A stretch of DNA of 33,643 bases from Duganella callida (GTDB lineage: Bacteria; Pseudomonadota; Gammaproteobacteria; Burkholderiales; Burkholderiaceae_D), in NCBI RefSeq assembly GCF_004614165.1, contig NZ_SPVG01000083.1, positions 1-33,643 on the forward strand, written 5' to 3'. Positions 16,186 through 23,330 of this stretch are shown one piece after another. A program made the position numbers and the translations under genes. Positions within the stretch are counted from its first letter, which is position 1. Each line of letters opens with the position of its first letter. The notes beneath the pieces were generated by a model. It had not been told where the DNA came from and made no database searches. It saw only the letters and a list, made by a program, of their open reading frames with translations.

Positions 16186-16473
16186 ATGAAAGATCTGATC
16201 GTCGTCGCCACCATCACCGCCAGGGAAGGCAATGAAGCGCTGGTGCGCGCAGCGCTGGAACAGGTGGTGCCGCCGAGCCGCGCGGAAGCCGGCTGCAAGC
16301 GCTACGACCTGCACGTCGACCTGGGCAACCACGCCAGCTTCGTCATGCTGGAAGCCTGGCGCGACGCCGAAGCGCTGGCCGCGCACGAAGCCACGCCACA
16401 TTTTCAGGCGCTGGTTGAGGCCATCGGCGGCAAGGCCGACATCCAGATCCTCAAGCTGAATCAGGTGTTATAG
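16186..16473 (+). CDS. Antibiotic biosynthesis monooxygenase (ABM) fold protein, putative quinol monooxygenase
   Basis: A 95-residue small ferredoxin-like dimeric protein. The pattern LIVVATITAREGNEALVRAA, then VPPSRAEAGCKRYDLHVDL, SFVMLEAWRDAEALAAHEAT and HFQALVEAIGG is that of YgiN-like quinol monooxygenases and related ABM proteins. Substrate is unknown. Start ATG 16186 has AGGGAT upstream. Its last 6 bases overlap the end of the PIN-toxin gene on the other strand, consistent with the toxin-antitoxin unit having landed against it. Confidence 0.88.
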   Translation: MKDLIVVATITAREGNEALVRAALEQVVPPSRAEAGCKRYDLHVDLGNHASFVMLEAWRDAEALAAHEATPHFQALVEAIGGKADIQILKLNQVL

Positions 16474-16884
16474 CCAGGGGTTCAACAACCTCGCACCGGT
16501 CGATTGAAAATCCGCGACATTGCGGGTGACGATGGTCAGTCCATGTACCAGTGCAGTCGCGGCGATCAATGCGTCGGCCCACGGGCGGGTGCGACATATG
16601 TGTAGCGCCGCACTGCGTTGTGCGATCGTCGTATCAACGGGGAGGATGCGGCCTGCATAGGTTGTCAAAATGTCGTGCTGCATCCATGAGCGCAATGAGT
16701 GCCCTCCGCGGACATCTTTTCTAGACAATAACAAGATACCGATTTCAAGCTCATGAATCGTAATTGACGATAAAAACAGGTCGGTCTCATCAATAGTCAA
16801 GCTCCAACGTACGACGGAACGGTCCGCTCTGCCGGAAGGAGCTTTCCTTAGTTCTGATACGACATTGGTATCGAGTAAAAACAT
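16468..16884 (-). CDS. PIN-domain toxin (VapC/FitB type)
   Basis: A 138-residue PIN endoribonuclease toxin. The acidic active-site residues are all present: D5 (FLLDTNVVSELRK), E45 (ITIHELEIGI), D104 (RPWADALIAATA) and D125 (TRNVADF). The VSELRK and HELEIGILLL signatures resemble the FitB subgroup. The start ATG overlaps the antitoxin stop by one base (TGA/ATG at 16884), the usual coupling in these modules. The RNA target is unknown. Base composition is lower in GC than the neighbours (22 G/C of 60 at 16741-16800), a sign of horizontal acquisition. The gene looks intact. Confidence 0.93.
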   Translation of the reverse strand: MFLLDTNVVSELRKAPSGRADRSVVRWSLTIDETDLFLSSITIHELEIGILLLSRKDVRGGHSLRSWMQHDILTTYAGRILPVDTTIAQRSAALHICRTRPWADALIAATALVHGLTIVTRNVADFQSTGARLLNPWL

Positions 16885-17141
16885 CAGGAGAAATCGGCTG
16901 CGCGAGCCGTCTCCTGCGAACGCGGCGGATCGAACTCGACACTTGCTGCCATGTCAGGGACAGATAACAGCCTGGCCATATTTCGATGTTCTCTGATCAG
17001 GCGCTGGTAGTTGTCGAAATTCAGGAGTACGCATCGTGTCGTCCCTTGTTCCGTAATGAACACAGGCCCGTCGTTGGCAGCTTGCGCTGCATGAGCGAAA
17101 TTCTCTTCGAATTCCCTGCTGGATAAGGTTGTGCTGTGCAT
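16884..17141 (-). CDS. Phd/YefM-family antitoxin
   Basis: An 85-residue antitoxin for the PIN toxin that follows. The N-terminal Phd fold is visible: SREFEENFAHAAQAANDGPV, then FITEQGTTRCVLLNFDNYQR. The C-terminal tail (PDMAASVEFDPPRSQETARA) would wrap the toxin active site. In such modules the antitoxin, alone or with the toxin, represses its own promoter, which should lie in 17142-17206; there I see only a short CCAC-N5-GTGG dyad at 17177-17189. Ribosome-binding site GCGAGG. Pairing a Phd-type antitoxin with a PIN toxin is common. Confidence 0.92.
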   Translation of the reverse strand: MHSTTLSSREFEENFAHAAQAANDGPVFITEQGTTRCVLLNFDNYQRLIREHRNMARLLSVPDMAASVEFDPPRSQETARAADFS

Positions 17142-17206
17142 GGCGGCACCTCGCTAGGTTGTCGTTTGACGCTACACCACCTGGCGTGGAGCCGCAAGCA
17201 GACTAA

Positions 17207-17602
17207 TCAATTCGGGGCAAAGGCCAGCGCGGCGGCGTGGGTGTCCAGCGCTTCGCGCAGGTGCTTGATCTTGCCGTTTTCGGCGACCAGCATGCCGGCG
17301 TAGGTCTGCTTGTAGATTTTGCCGGTCGAAAGCACCTTGGCTTCGACGCTGTATTCGCCGAACACGCGGTCCTCGGTCTCGATGAACAGCTGCACATCCT
17401 TGAAGCGGAAATCCGGCACGTTTTTCAGCAGGCCGCCGATGAACGAGGCGATCGCCGTCGGTCCCACCGCGCGGGCGTTGATGCCCAGCGTCGACAGGGT
17501 CGGCAGTTCCAGCACGCCGTCTTCGGCGAACAGGGCGGCCGCGGCGGCCGGGTCCTGGATGTTGGCGAGGTAGGCGTTGAGCAGTTGGCTGGCGTTTTTC
17601 AT
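17207..17602 (-). CDS. SnoaL/NTF2-like fold protein
   Basis: A 131-residue protein of the SnoaL-like (NTF2) superfamily: a helix start QLLNAYLANIQDPAAAAALF, AEDGVLELPTL, SFIGGLLKNVPDFRFKDV, then strands VFGEYSVEAKVLSTGKIYKQ and YAGMLVAENGKIKHLREALD. Members include ketosteroid-isomerase-like enzymes and polyketide cyclases, but most are uncharacterised, so no reaction is assigned. I chose ATG 17600-17602 over an upstream in-frame ATG at 17692 because AAAGGTGA precedes it and the protein aligns with the family from there. About 80 bases upstream is a perfect 10+10 inverted repeat (17683-17706) that may be an operator. Confidence 0.85.
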   Translation of the reverse strand: MKNASQLLNAYLANIQDPAAAAALFAEDGVLELPTLSTLGINARAVGPTAIASFIGGLLKNVPDFRFKDVQLFIETEDRVFGEYSVEAKVLSTGKIYKQTYAGMLVAENGKIKHLREALDTHAAALAFAPN

Positions 17603-17682
17603 GATGTCACCTTTCGGTAAGAAGTTGGAGTGACACCACTGTAGCGCCGCGCGATTATTAAATAAATGGAGAAAAATGGAAA

Positions 17683-17706
17683 CATTATCCATATGGATGG
17701 ATAATG
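17683..17706. promoter_or_regulatory. Perfect 24-bp inverted repeat, candidate operator of the SnoaL-like gene
   Basis: CATTATCCAT (17683-17692), four bases ATGG, ATGGATAATG (17697-17706); both arms match over all ten bases. It is A/T-rich against a GC-rich background, lies between the yicC terminator and the SnoaL-like gene, and is followed on the minus strand by a possible promoter (TTTCCA, 17 bases, AATAAT). Size and symmetry suit a dimeric repressor or activator. No regulator gene adjoins it here. Confidence 0.55.
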
Positions 17707-17713
17707 TGGGCGT

Positions 17714-17738
17714 AAAAAAGGGAGCCTGCCGCTCCCTT
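17714..17738 (-). terminator. Intrinsic terminator of yicC
   Basis: Arms AAGGGAGC (17718-17725) and GCTCCCTT (17731-17738), an 8-bp perfect stem with a 5-base loop, followed on the minus strand by T residues (complement of 17714-17719). It lies 6 bases after the yicC stop codon. Confidence 0.88.
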
Positions 17739-17744
17739 CCTGGC

Positions 17745-18650
17745 TTACTCCAGGTTCTGCACCTGCTCGCGCATCTGCTCGATGAGCAGCTTGAGCTCCA
17801 TCGACGCGTCGGCCAGCTCCTTGACCGACGCCTTGGCGCCCAGCGTATTCGCTTCGCGGTTCAGCTCCTGCATCATGAAGTCCAGCCGCTTGCCGACCTG
17901 GCCGCCTTTTTTCAGGATATGGCGGGTTTCGGTCAGGTGCGCCGACAACCGGCCCAGTTCTTCGGCCACGTCGATGCGGATGCCGTACAGGATCACTTCC
18001 TGGCGGATGCGCTCCAGCGCGTCCTGGCGCGACAGCGCCGAATTCGAGCCCTGGCAGGCCAGGCCCAGCGCGTCCTGCATGCGCTCCACCGCCTTCTGCT
18101 GGAACGCCGCCACCACCTGCGGAATCAGCGGCGTGATGCGCTTGACGATGCCTTCCATCGCCTCGATGCGCGAAATCAGCATCGCCTCGAGCGCCGCGCC
18201 TTCGCGCTGGCGGCTCTGCACGAACGCCTCGATGGTGCGGCCGGCGAGGGCGGCCACGTCGGCCTGCAGCGACTCCTGGCCGATCTGCGCCTCTTCGATC
18301 ACGCCGGGCCAGCGCAGCAGCTCGGCCACCGACATCGATTGCACGCCGGGGAACAGGCCGACCACCTCGCCCTGCAGCCGTTGCAGCTCGGTCAGCAGCG
18401 GCAGATTCAGGGCCTGCGAACCAGCGGTCGCCGCCTTGCGGCCGAAGCTCAGGCGCAGTTCCACCTTGCCGCGGGTGATGGCCGCCATGATCGCCGAGCG
18501 TAAATCGGGTTCAAGGGCGCGCAAATCGTCGTTTATTCGAAACTGAAGATCCAGAAATCGCGAGTTGACGCTCTTGATTTCGATGGTCAGTGTTCCCGCC
18601 GCACTTTCACTGGTGGCGACCGCGTAGCCCGTCATGCTGGAAATGCTCAA
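17745..18650 (-). CDS. yicC: YicC/YloC family endoribonuclease
   Basis: A 301-residue YicC-family protein, a group shown to have endoribonuclease activity in E. coli and Bacillus. Family marks are SSMTGYA at the start, EIKSVNSRFLDLQFRI, ITRGKVELRL, and at the C-terminus EELGRLSAHLTETRHILKKG followed by GKRLDFMMQELNREANTLGA and KASVKELADASMELKLLIEQ. The start is taken as TTG 18648-18650, because GGGGATA stands at a proper distance and homologues begin a few residues before SSMTGYA; ATG 18633-18635 would cut into the conserved start. Divergent from the kinase gene and ended by its own terminator. Confidence 0.94.
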   Translation of the reverse strand: MSISSMTGYAVATSESAAGTLTIEIKSVNSRFLDLQFRINDDLRALEPDLRSAIMAAITRGKVELRLSFGRKAATAGSQALNLPLLTELQRLQGEVVGLFPGVQSMSVAELLRWPGVIEEAQIGQESLQADVAALAGRTIEAFVQSRQREGAALEAMLISRIEAMEGIVKRITPLIPQVVAAFQQKAVERMQDALGLACQGSNSALSRQDALERIRQEVILYGIRIDVAEELGRLSAHLTETRHILKKGGQVGKRLDFMMQELNREANTLGAKASVKELADASMELKLLIEQMREQVQNLE

Positions 18651-18670
18651 TGGATATCCCCGATTTAATC

Positions 18671-18699
18671 TTTACAAAACAGTGATTTATCCACACAAT
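18671..18699 (+). promoter_or_regulatory. Candidate sigma-70 promoter of the kinase-phosphatase-rph-rdgB-hemW run
   Basis: TTTACA (18671-18676), 17 bases, CACAAT (18694-18699). Five of six and four of six consensus matches. Start would be near 18706, giving an 18-base leader containing the kinase ribosome-binding site GAGGCGAGGAA before ATG 18724. Confidence 0.5.
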
Positions 18700-18723
18700 C
18701 CGGTTGTTGAGGCGAGGAACCCT

Positions 18724-19737
18724 ATGGCTGCACAAAACAACGCCCCCCTACCCGATGGTCTGGAAATTGCTGGATATCGCATTGTAAAGAAAATTGCGTC
18801 CGGTGGGTTCAGTATTGTTTACCTGGCGTACGATCCCGAGGGTGTGGCTGTGGCTATCAAGGAATATTTGCCCAGTTCTTTGGCACTGCGCCAGCCCGGC
18901 GAACTGGTGCCGGTCGTGTCCAGGGCCAACCTGCCCATCTTCCGCATTGGCCTCAAGTGTTTTTTCGAGGAGGGCCGGGCGCTGGCGCGCATCGCCCATC
19001 CCAACGTGGTCAGCGTGCTCAATTTCTTCCGCGCGCATGAAACTGTGTATATGGTGATGGCCTACGAGTCCGGCCATTCGCTGCAGGAGCACATTCAGGG
19101 CCAGCGCGCCAAGGGCAGCAAGGTGGGCGAAGCCTTCATCCGCACCATTTTTACGCAAGTGGTCAAGGGACTGCGCGAAGTCCACGCCAACAAGCTGTTG
19201 CACCTGGACCTGAAGCCCGCCAATATCTACCTGCGCACCGACGGCACGCCCATGCTGCTGGACTTCGGCGCCGCGCGCCAGACCATCAACAGCGACATGC
19301 CGACGCTGACGCCGATGTACACGCCAGGCTTCGCGCCGCCCGAGCTGTACGCCAAGAGCGGCCTGGGGCCGTGGACCGACATCTACAGCATTGGCGCCTC
19401 CATGTTCGCCTGCATGGTCGGCTCGCCGCCGCAGCCGGCCGACCAGCGCAAGACCGAGGACAAGATGGCCGGCCACTTCGACAAACTGCAAGGCCAGTAC
19501 TCGCCGGAGCTGGTGCAGCTGGTGCGCTGGTGCCTGGCGGTGGAACCGCTGGACCGTCCGCAAAGCCTGTTCGCGGTGCAGAAAGTGCTGCAGGCGAACG
19601 CGGTTGCGACCACCGCGGCTGCCGCAGTGCAGCATCCGGCCAAACCGCCATCGATGCTGGACAAGCTGCGCGGCCTGGCCGGGCGGCTGGGCGGAGCACG
19701 CCCCAAAGCCAATGCCGGCCCGGACACGCTGATTTGA
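18724..19737 (+). CDS. Soluble serine/threonine protein kinase (Hanks type)
   Basis: A 337-residue eukaryotic-like kinase. The glycine loop is IASGGFSIVYLA (residues 24-35), the ATP lysine K46 (VAIKEYLP), the catalytic loop HLDLKPANIYL with D162, K164 and N167, and the DFG motif D180-G182 (LLDFGAARQT). The catalytic loop has HLD, not HRD, so it is a non-RD kinase that may not need activation-loop phosphorylation. The activation segment ends in PGFAPPELY. No transmembrane segment or sensor domain follows; the tail after residue 295 is Ala/Pro/Gly/Lys-rich linker. ATG 18724 is chosen for its ribosome-binding site; upstream in-frame starts lie in the promoter region. A cognate PP2C phosphatase gene follows after 12 bases. 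Substrates are unknown. Confidence 0.93.
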   Translation: MAAQNNAPLPDGLEIAGYRIVKKIASGGFSIVYLAYDPEGVAVAIKEYLPSSLALRQPGELVPVVSRANLPIFRIGLKCFFEEGRALARIAHPNVVSVLNFFRAHETVYMVMAYESGHSLQEHIQGQRAKGSKVGEAFIRTIFTQVVKGLREVHANKLLHLDLKPANIYLRTDGTPMLLDFGAARQTINSDMPTLTPMYTPGFAPPELYAKSGLGPWTDIYSIGASMFACMVGSPPQPADQRKTEDKMAGHFDKLQGQYSPELVQLVRWCLAVEPLDRPQSLFAVQKVLQANAVATTAAAAVQHPAKPPSMLDKLRGLAGRLGGARPKANAGPDTLI

Positions 19738-19749
19738 AAGGGGAGCGCC

Positions 19750-20694
19750 ATGCAATTCTCGGTGTATCAGGAAAGCCACATCGGCGGCCGCAAGATCAAC
19801 CAGGACCGCATGGGCTACAGCTTCACGCGCGATGCGCTGCTGCTGGTGCTGGCCGACGGCATGGGCGGCCATCCGCATGGCGAAGTGGCGGCCACGGTGG
19901 CGCTGCAGACGGTGGCCGCGCTGTTCCAGCAGCACGCCCAGCCCTACGTGAAGAAGCCGCAACGCTTTCTGGAGCAGGCGTTTCACGCCGCCCACCGCGA
20001 AATCCACCGGCAGCGCATTGCCCGCGCGCTGGCGGAAACGCCGCGCACCACCATCGTCGCCTGCCTGATCCAGCACGGCACGGCGACCTGGGCGCACTGT
20101 GGCGATTCGCGTCTGTACTGGATGCGCGCCGGCCGCATTCTGGCCTGCACGCGCGACCATTCGCACCTCGAGAGCCTGATCGCCAAGGGGCTGGTAGCGC
20201 CGTCCGAACGCGCCACCCACCCGGACCGCAACAAGCTGTATAACTGCCTGGGCGCCGATACGCCGCCCAAGGTGGAGCTGGCGGACAGTCACGGCCTGCT
20301 GCCGGGCGATGTGCTGCTGTTGTGTTCCGACGGTTTGTGGTCTATGCTGCCGGACGATGATCTGGTGCGGCGTCTGCACGCACAGACCGTGGTGCGCGCC
20401 GTGCCCGACATGTTGCGGGCCGCGCTGCAAGCGGCGGGCGACGCCAGCGACAACGTCACCGCGCTGGCCATCATGTGGCAGGGCGGGTCGGTGGCGGAAG
20501 GTGCCGGACCTGCCGAAGCGTCCACAGTGATCTCGACCGAAGCGCTGCCGCACGATCTGCACAGCACCACCATCCACGGCGAGCCTGCCGCGCAGGAGAC
20601 GGCGCAGGCGGACGCCTTCGATGATGACGAAATCGAACGCGCCATCGCGGAAATCCGCGGCGCGATTGAAAAATCCTCCCAAATACTCAAGTAA
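19750..20694 (+). CDS. PP2C-family protein phosphatase (Stp-like)
   Basis: A 314-residue metal-dependent Ser/Thr phosphatase, expected to reverse the action of the kinase encoded 12 bases upstream. Metal-binding aspartates and family motifs are in place: D19 ([11 protein letters not shown]), D36 ([14 protein letters not shown]), CGDSRLYW (117-124), D194 ([11 protein letters not shown]) and D234 ([12 protein letters not shown]). After the catalytic domain come about 70 residues of acidic, low-complexity tail ending in a helix ([20 protein letters not shown]) that could serve for binding. No membrane segment. Stop is 8 bases before rph, so the three are probably co-transcribed. Confidence 0.95.
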   Translation: MQFSVYQESHIGGRKINQDRMGYSFTRDALLLVLADGMGGHPHGEVAATVALQTVAALFQQHAQPYVKKPQRFLEQAFHAAHREIHRQRIARALAETPRTTIVACLIQHGTATWAHCGDSRLYWMRAGRILACTRDHSHLESLIAKGLVAPSERATHPDRNKLYNCLGADTPPKVELADSHGLLPGDVLLLCSDGLWSMLPDDDLVRRLHAQTVVRAVPDMLRAALQAAGDASDNVTALAIMWQGGSVAEGAGPAEASTVISTEALPHDLHSTTIHGEPAAQETAQADAFDDDEIERAIAEIRGAIEKSSQILK

Positions 20695-20702
20695 GGAACA
20701 GC

Positions 20703-21437
20703 ATGACTTTTGAAGCACGCCCCAGCGGCCGTCCGGTCGACGCCCTGCGCACCATCCGCCTGACCCGCGACTACACCAAGCACGCCGAAGGCTCGGTGCT
20801 GATCGAGTGCGGCGACACCAAGGTGATCTGCACCGCCAGCATCGAGGAAAAAGTACCCGGCTTTTTGAAGGGCAAAGGCCAGGGCTGGCTGACCGCCGAA
20901 TACGGCATGCTGCCGCGCTCCACCCACAGCCGCATGGACCGCGAGGCCGCCAAGGGCAAGCAATCGGGCCGCACGCAGGAAATCCAGCGCCTGATCGGCC
21001 GCTCGCTGCGCGCCGCCTTCGACCTGCAAGCCTTCGGCGAGCGCACCCTGCACCTGGACTGCGACGTGATCCAGGCCGACGGCGGCACCCGTACCGCCTC
21101 CATCACCGGCGCCATGGTGGCCGCCTACGATGCCTTCTCCAAGCTGGCGGCGCGCGGCCTGATCCCGGCCATCCCGCTCAAACACTTCGTGGCGGCGATC
21201 TCGGTCGGCGTGTACCAAGGCATGCCGGTGCTGGACCTGGACTACGTGGAAGACTCCAACTGCGACACCGACATGAACGTGGTCATGACCGACGCCGGCC
21301 ACTTCATCGAAGTGCAGGGCACCGCCGAAGGCGCCGCCTTCGACCGCGCCGGCATGAACCGCCTGCTGGACCTGGCGCAGGCCGGCATCGCCGACCTGAT
21401 CAAGCTGCAAAAACAGGCGCTGGGCATCGCGGGGTAA
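20703..21437 (+). CDS. rph: Ribonuclease PH
   Basis: Phosphate-dependent 3'-5' exoribonuclease that trims tRNA 3' ends. Conserved stretches: [20 protein letters not shown] at the start, [52 protein letters not shown] (phosphate/active-site region) and [20 protein letters not shown]. The 244-residue product is full length, unlike the frameshifted E. coli K-12 allele. Ribosome-binding site TAAGGAA. It is followed after 38 bases, which contain a hairpin, by rdgB. Confidence 0.97.
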   Translation: MTFEARPSGRPVDALRTIRLTRDYTKHAEGSVLIECGDTKVICTASIEEKVPGFLKGKGQGWLTAEYGMLPRSTHSRMDREAAKGKQSGRTQEIQRLIGRSLRAAFDLQAFGERTLHLDCDVIQADGGTRTASITGAMVAAYDAFSKLAARGLIPAIPLKHFVAAISVGVYQGMPVLDLDYVEDSNCDTDMNVVMTDAGHFIEVQGTAEGAAFDRAGMNRLLDLAQAGIADLIKLQKQALGIAG

Positions 21438-21442
21438 AATAC

Positions 21443-21468
21443 CGGCTTCCTTGCTTGACATGAAGCCG
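21443..21468 (+). other. Hairpin in the rph-rdgB gap, next to the rdgB start
   Basis: CGGCTTC (21443-21449) and GAAGCCG (21462-21468) are perfectly complementary with a 12-base loop. The right arm contains GAAG, the only ribosome-binding-like bases before the rdgB ATG at 21476. There is no T run, so it is not a standard terminator. It could modulate rdgB translation or be an RNA processing site. Confidence 0.45.
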
Positions 21469-21475
21469 ATATACC

Positions 21476-22063
21476 ATGACCCAACGCCTGATCCTCGCCT
21501 CCAACAACGCCGGCAAACTCAAGGAGTTCAACGAACTCCTGTCCACCGTGGGCTACGAAGTCCGTGCGCAGGGCGAGTACGACGTGCCGGAGGCGGATGA
21601 ACCTTTTCATACGTTTGTCGAAAATGCACTGCAAAAGGCGCGTCACGCGTCGCGCCTGACCGGTCTGCCGGCGCTGGCCGACGACTCCGGCGTCTGCGTC
21701 AATGCCCTGGGCGGCGCGCCCGGCGTCTACTCGGCGCGCTTTGCCGGCGAGCCGAAATCGGACGCGCGCAACAACGAAAAAATGATCGCCGAGCTGGCGA
21801 AGCATGAAGACAAGTCCGCGTACTACTACTGCGTGCTGGTGTTCGTGCGCCACCCCGACGATCCGCAGCCCATCATCGCCGACGGCCGCTGGGACGGCGT
21901 GATGATCGCCGAACCGCGCGGCGACGGCGGCTTCGGTTACGACCCCTATTTCTACATCCCGTCGCTCGGCAAGTGCGCCGCCGAGCTGAGCTCCGAACAA
22001 AAGAACGCCATGTCGCACCGCGGCCAGGCCTTGCGCGCACTGGTAGAGAAGCTGAAAAAATGA
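21476..22063 (+). CDS. rdgB: XTP/dITP diphosphatase (RdgB/HAM1)
   Basis: A 195-residue house-cleaning enzyme that hydrolyses non-canonical purine triphosphates (dITP, XTP) to monophosphates. Motifs: LILASNNAGKLKEFNELL (triphosphate-binding), the catalytic/metal pair D69-D70 in ALADDSGVCVNALGG, APGVYSARFAG, GDGGFGYDPYFY and SSEQKNAMSHRGQALRAL at the end. Length is standard. Its stop overlaps the hemW start (ATGA at 22060-22063). The ribosome-binding site is poor and may be occluded by the hairpin at 21443-21468. Confidence 0.97.
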   Translation: MTQRLILASNNAGKLKEFNELLSTVGYEVRAQGEYDVPEADEPFHTFVENALQKARHASRLTGLPALADDSGVCVNALGGAPGVYSARFAGEPKSDARNNEKMIAELAKHEDKSAYYYCVLVFVRHPDDPQPIIADGRWDGVMIAEPRGDGGFGYDPYFYIPSLGKCAAELSSEQKNAMSHRGQALRALVEKLKK

Positions 22064-23325
22064 TCCCGATTAAAGTCGTCGGCGCCGGCGCAAGTCCGGC
22101 GCAAGCCGCCAGGCCAGCCACCGACATCAGCGAGGCCGCCAGCGTCGCCGCGAAATACCTGCAGGGCGGGGCGCTGAACCTGACGGCGCTGCCGCCGCTG
22201 TCGCTGTACATCCACTTCCCGTGGTGCGTGCGCAAATGCCCGTACTGCGACTTCAACTCGCACGAAGCCAAGGGCGGCGCCTTCCCCGAACAGGACTACC
22301 TGGACGCGGTGCGCACCGACCTGGAAATGGCGCTGCCGCTGATCTGGGGCCGCAAGATCTACAGCATCTTCATCGGCGGCGGCACACCGAGCCTGATGTC
22401 GGCGGCCGGCCTGGATCGGCTGCTGTCGGACGTGCGCACCCTGCTGCCGCTGGACAGCGACTGCGAGATCACGATGGAAGCCAATCCCGGCACCTTCGAG
22501 CAGGAGAAATTCAAGTCGTTCCGCGCCAGCGGCGTGAACCGCCTGTCGATCGGCATCCAGAGCTTCAACCAGCGCCACCTGAAGGCGCTGGGCCGCATCC
22601 ACGACGACAACGAAGCCAGGCGCGCGGTGGACATCGCCCTGTCCACCTTCGACAACTTCAACCTCGACCTGATGTACGCACTGCCGTCGCAGACGCTGGA
22701 AGAAGCGCGCCGGGACGTCGAAACGGCGATCGCCTTCAAGCCGCCGCACCTGTCGCTGTACCACCTGACGATGGAACCGAACACCCTGTTCGCCAAATAT
22801 CCGCCGGCGCTGCCGGACGACGACACCAGCGCCGACATGCAGGACATGATCGCCGAACTGACCACGGCGCACGGCTACCAGCACTACGAAATCTCGGCCT
22901 ACGCCAAGCCGGGCAAGCGCGCGCGTCACAACCTGAACTACTGGGAATTCGGCGACTATCTTGGCGTGGGCGCGGGGGCGCACTCCAAGCTGTCGTTTCC
23001 GCACCGGGTGCTGCGCCAGGCGCGCTACAAGCAGCCCAAGGCTTACATGGAGCAGGTCAAGCTGGGCGCGCCGGTGCAGGAAGAATATGAAATCCAGCGG
23101 GAAGACATGGGCTTCGAATTCATGCTCAACACCCTGCGCCTGCACGAAGGTTTCGATCCCAACCTGTTCACCGAGCGCACCGGCATGAGCATCAACGCCA
23201 TCGACCAGGCGCTGAACGCGGCGGAAGCCAAGGGCCTGCTGTACCGCGACCACAAGCTGATCAAGCCGACCGCGCTGGGACAGCGCTTCCTCAACGACCT
23301 GCAGGAAATGTTCCTGAAGGGCTGA
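22060..23325 (+). CDS. hemW: HemW-like radical SAM heme chaperone
   Basis: A 421-residue radical SAM protein formerly named as an oxygen-independent coproporphyrinogen oxidase; HemW proteins bind heme and deliver it to target enzymes. The 4Fe-4S motif is C56-x3-C60-x2-C63 (WCVRKCPYCDFN). Other marks: FIGGGTPSLMSAAGL, ITMEANPGTFEQEKF, GVNRLSIGIQSFNQRHLKAL, NLDLMYALPSQTLEEARRD and the HemN C-terminal domain (YEISAYAKPGKRARHNLNYW). It carries an N-terminal extension of about 45 residues before the usual start (LSLYIHFPWC). The start ATG 22060 overlaps the rdgB stop. A cysteine right after the GG site diagnostic of true HemN is not seen. Converges on the chemoreceptor gene with 5 bases between. 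Confidence 0.94.
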   Translation: MIPIKVVGAGASPAQAARPATDISEAASVAAKYLQGGALNLTALPPLSLYIHFPWCVRKCPYCDFNSHEAKGGAFPEQDYLDAVRTDLEMALPLIWGRKIYSIFIGGGTPSLMSAAGLDRLLSDVRTLLPLDSDCEITMEANPGTFEQEKFKSFRASGVNRLSIGIQSFNQRHLKALGRIHDDNEARRAVDIALSTFDNFNLDLMYALPSQTLEEARRDVETAIAFKPPHLSLYHLTMEPNTLFAKYPPALPDDDTSADMQDMIAELTTAHGYQHYEISAYAKPGKRARHNLNYWEFGDYLGVGAGAHSKLSFPHRVLRQARYKQPKAYMEQVKLGAPVQEEYEIQREDMGFEFMLNTLRLHEGFDPNLFTERTGMSINAIDQALNAAEAKGLLYRDHKLIKPTALGQRFLNDLQEMFLKG

Positions 23326-23330
23326 ACGAC

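Noticed and set aside
17177-17189. CCAC-N5-GTGG dyad as operator of the toxin-antitoxin pair
   Set aside because: Four-base arms are expected often by chance at this GC content; mentioned with the antitoxin but not called as a feature.
18748-20718. A 656-codon open frame antisense to the kinase and phosphatase genes
   Set aside because: Both sense genes have complete catalytic motifs and ribosome-binding sites; the antisense product has no domain.
21455-21474. TTGACA upstream of rdgB as a -35 box for an internal promoter
   Set aside because: No -10 hexamer lies 16-18 bases downstream; the position falls inside the rdgB coding sequence and its loop is part of a hairpin.
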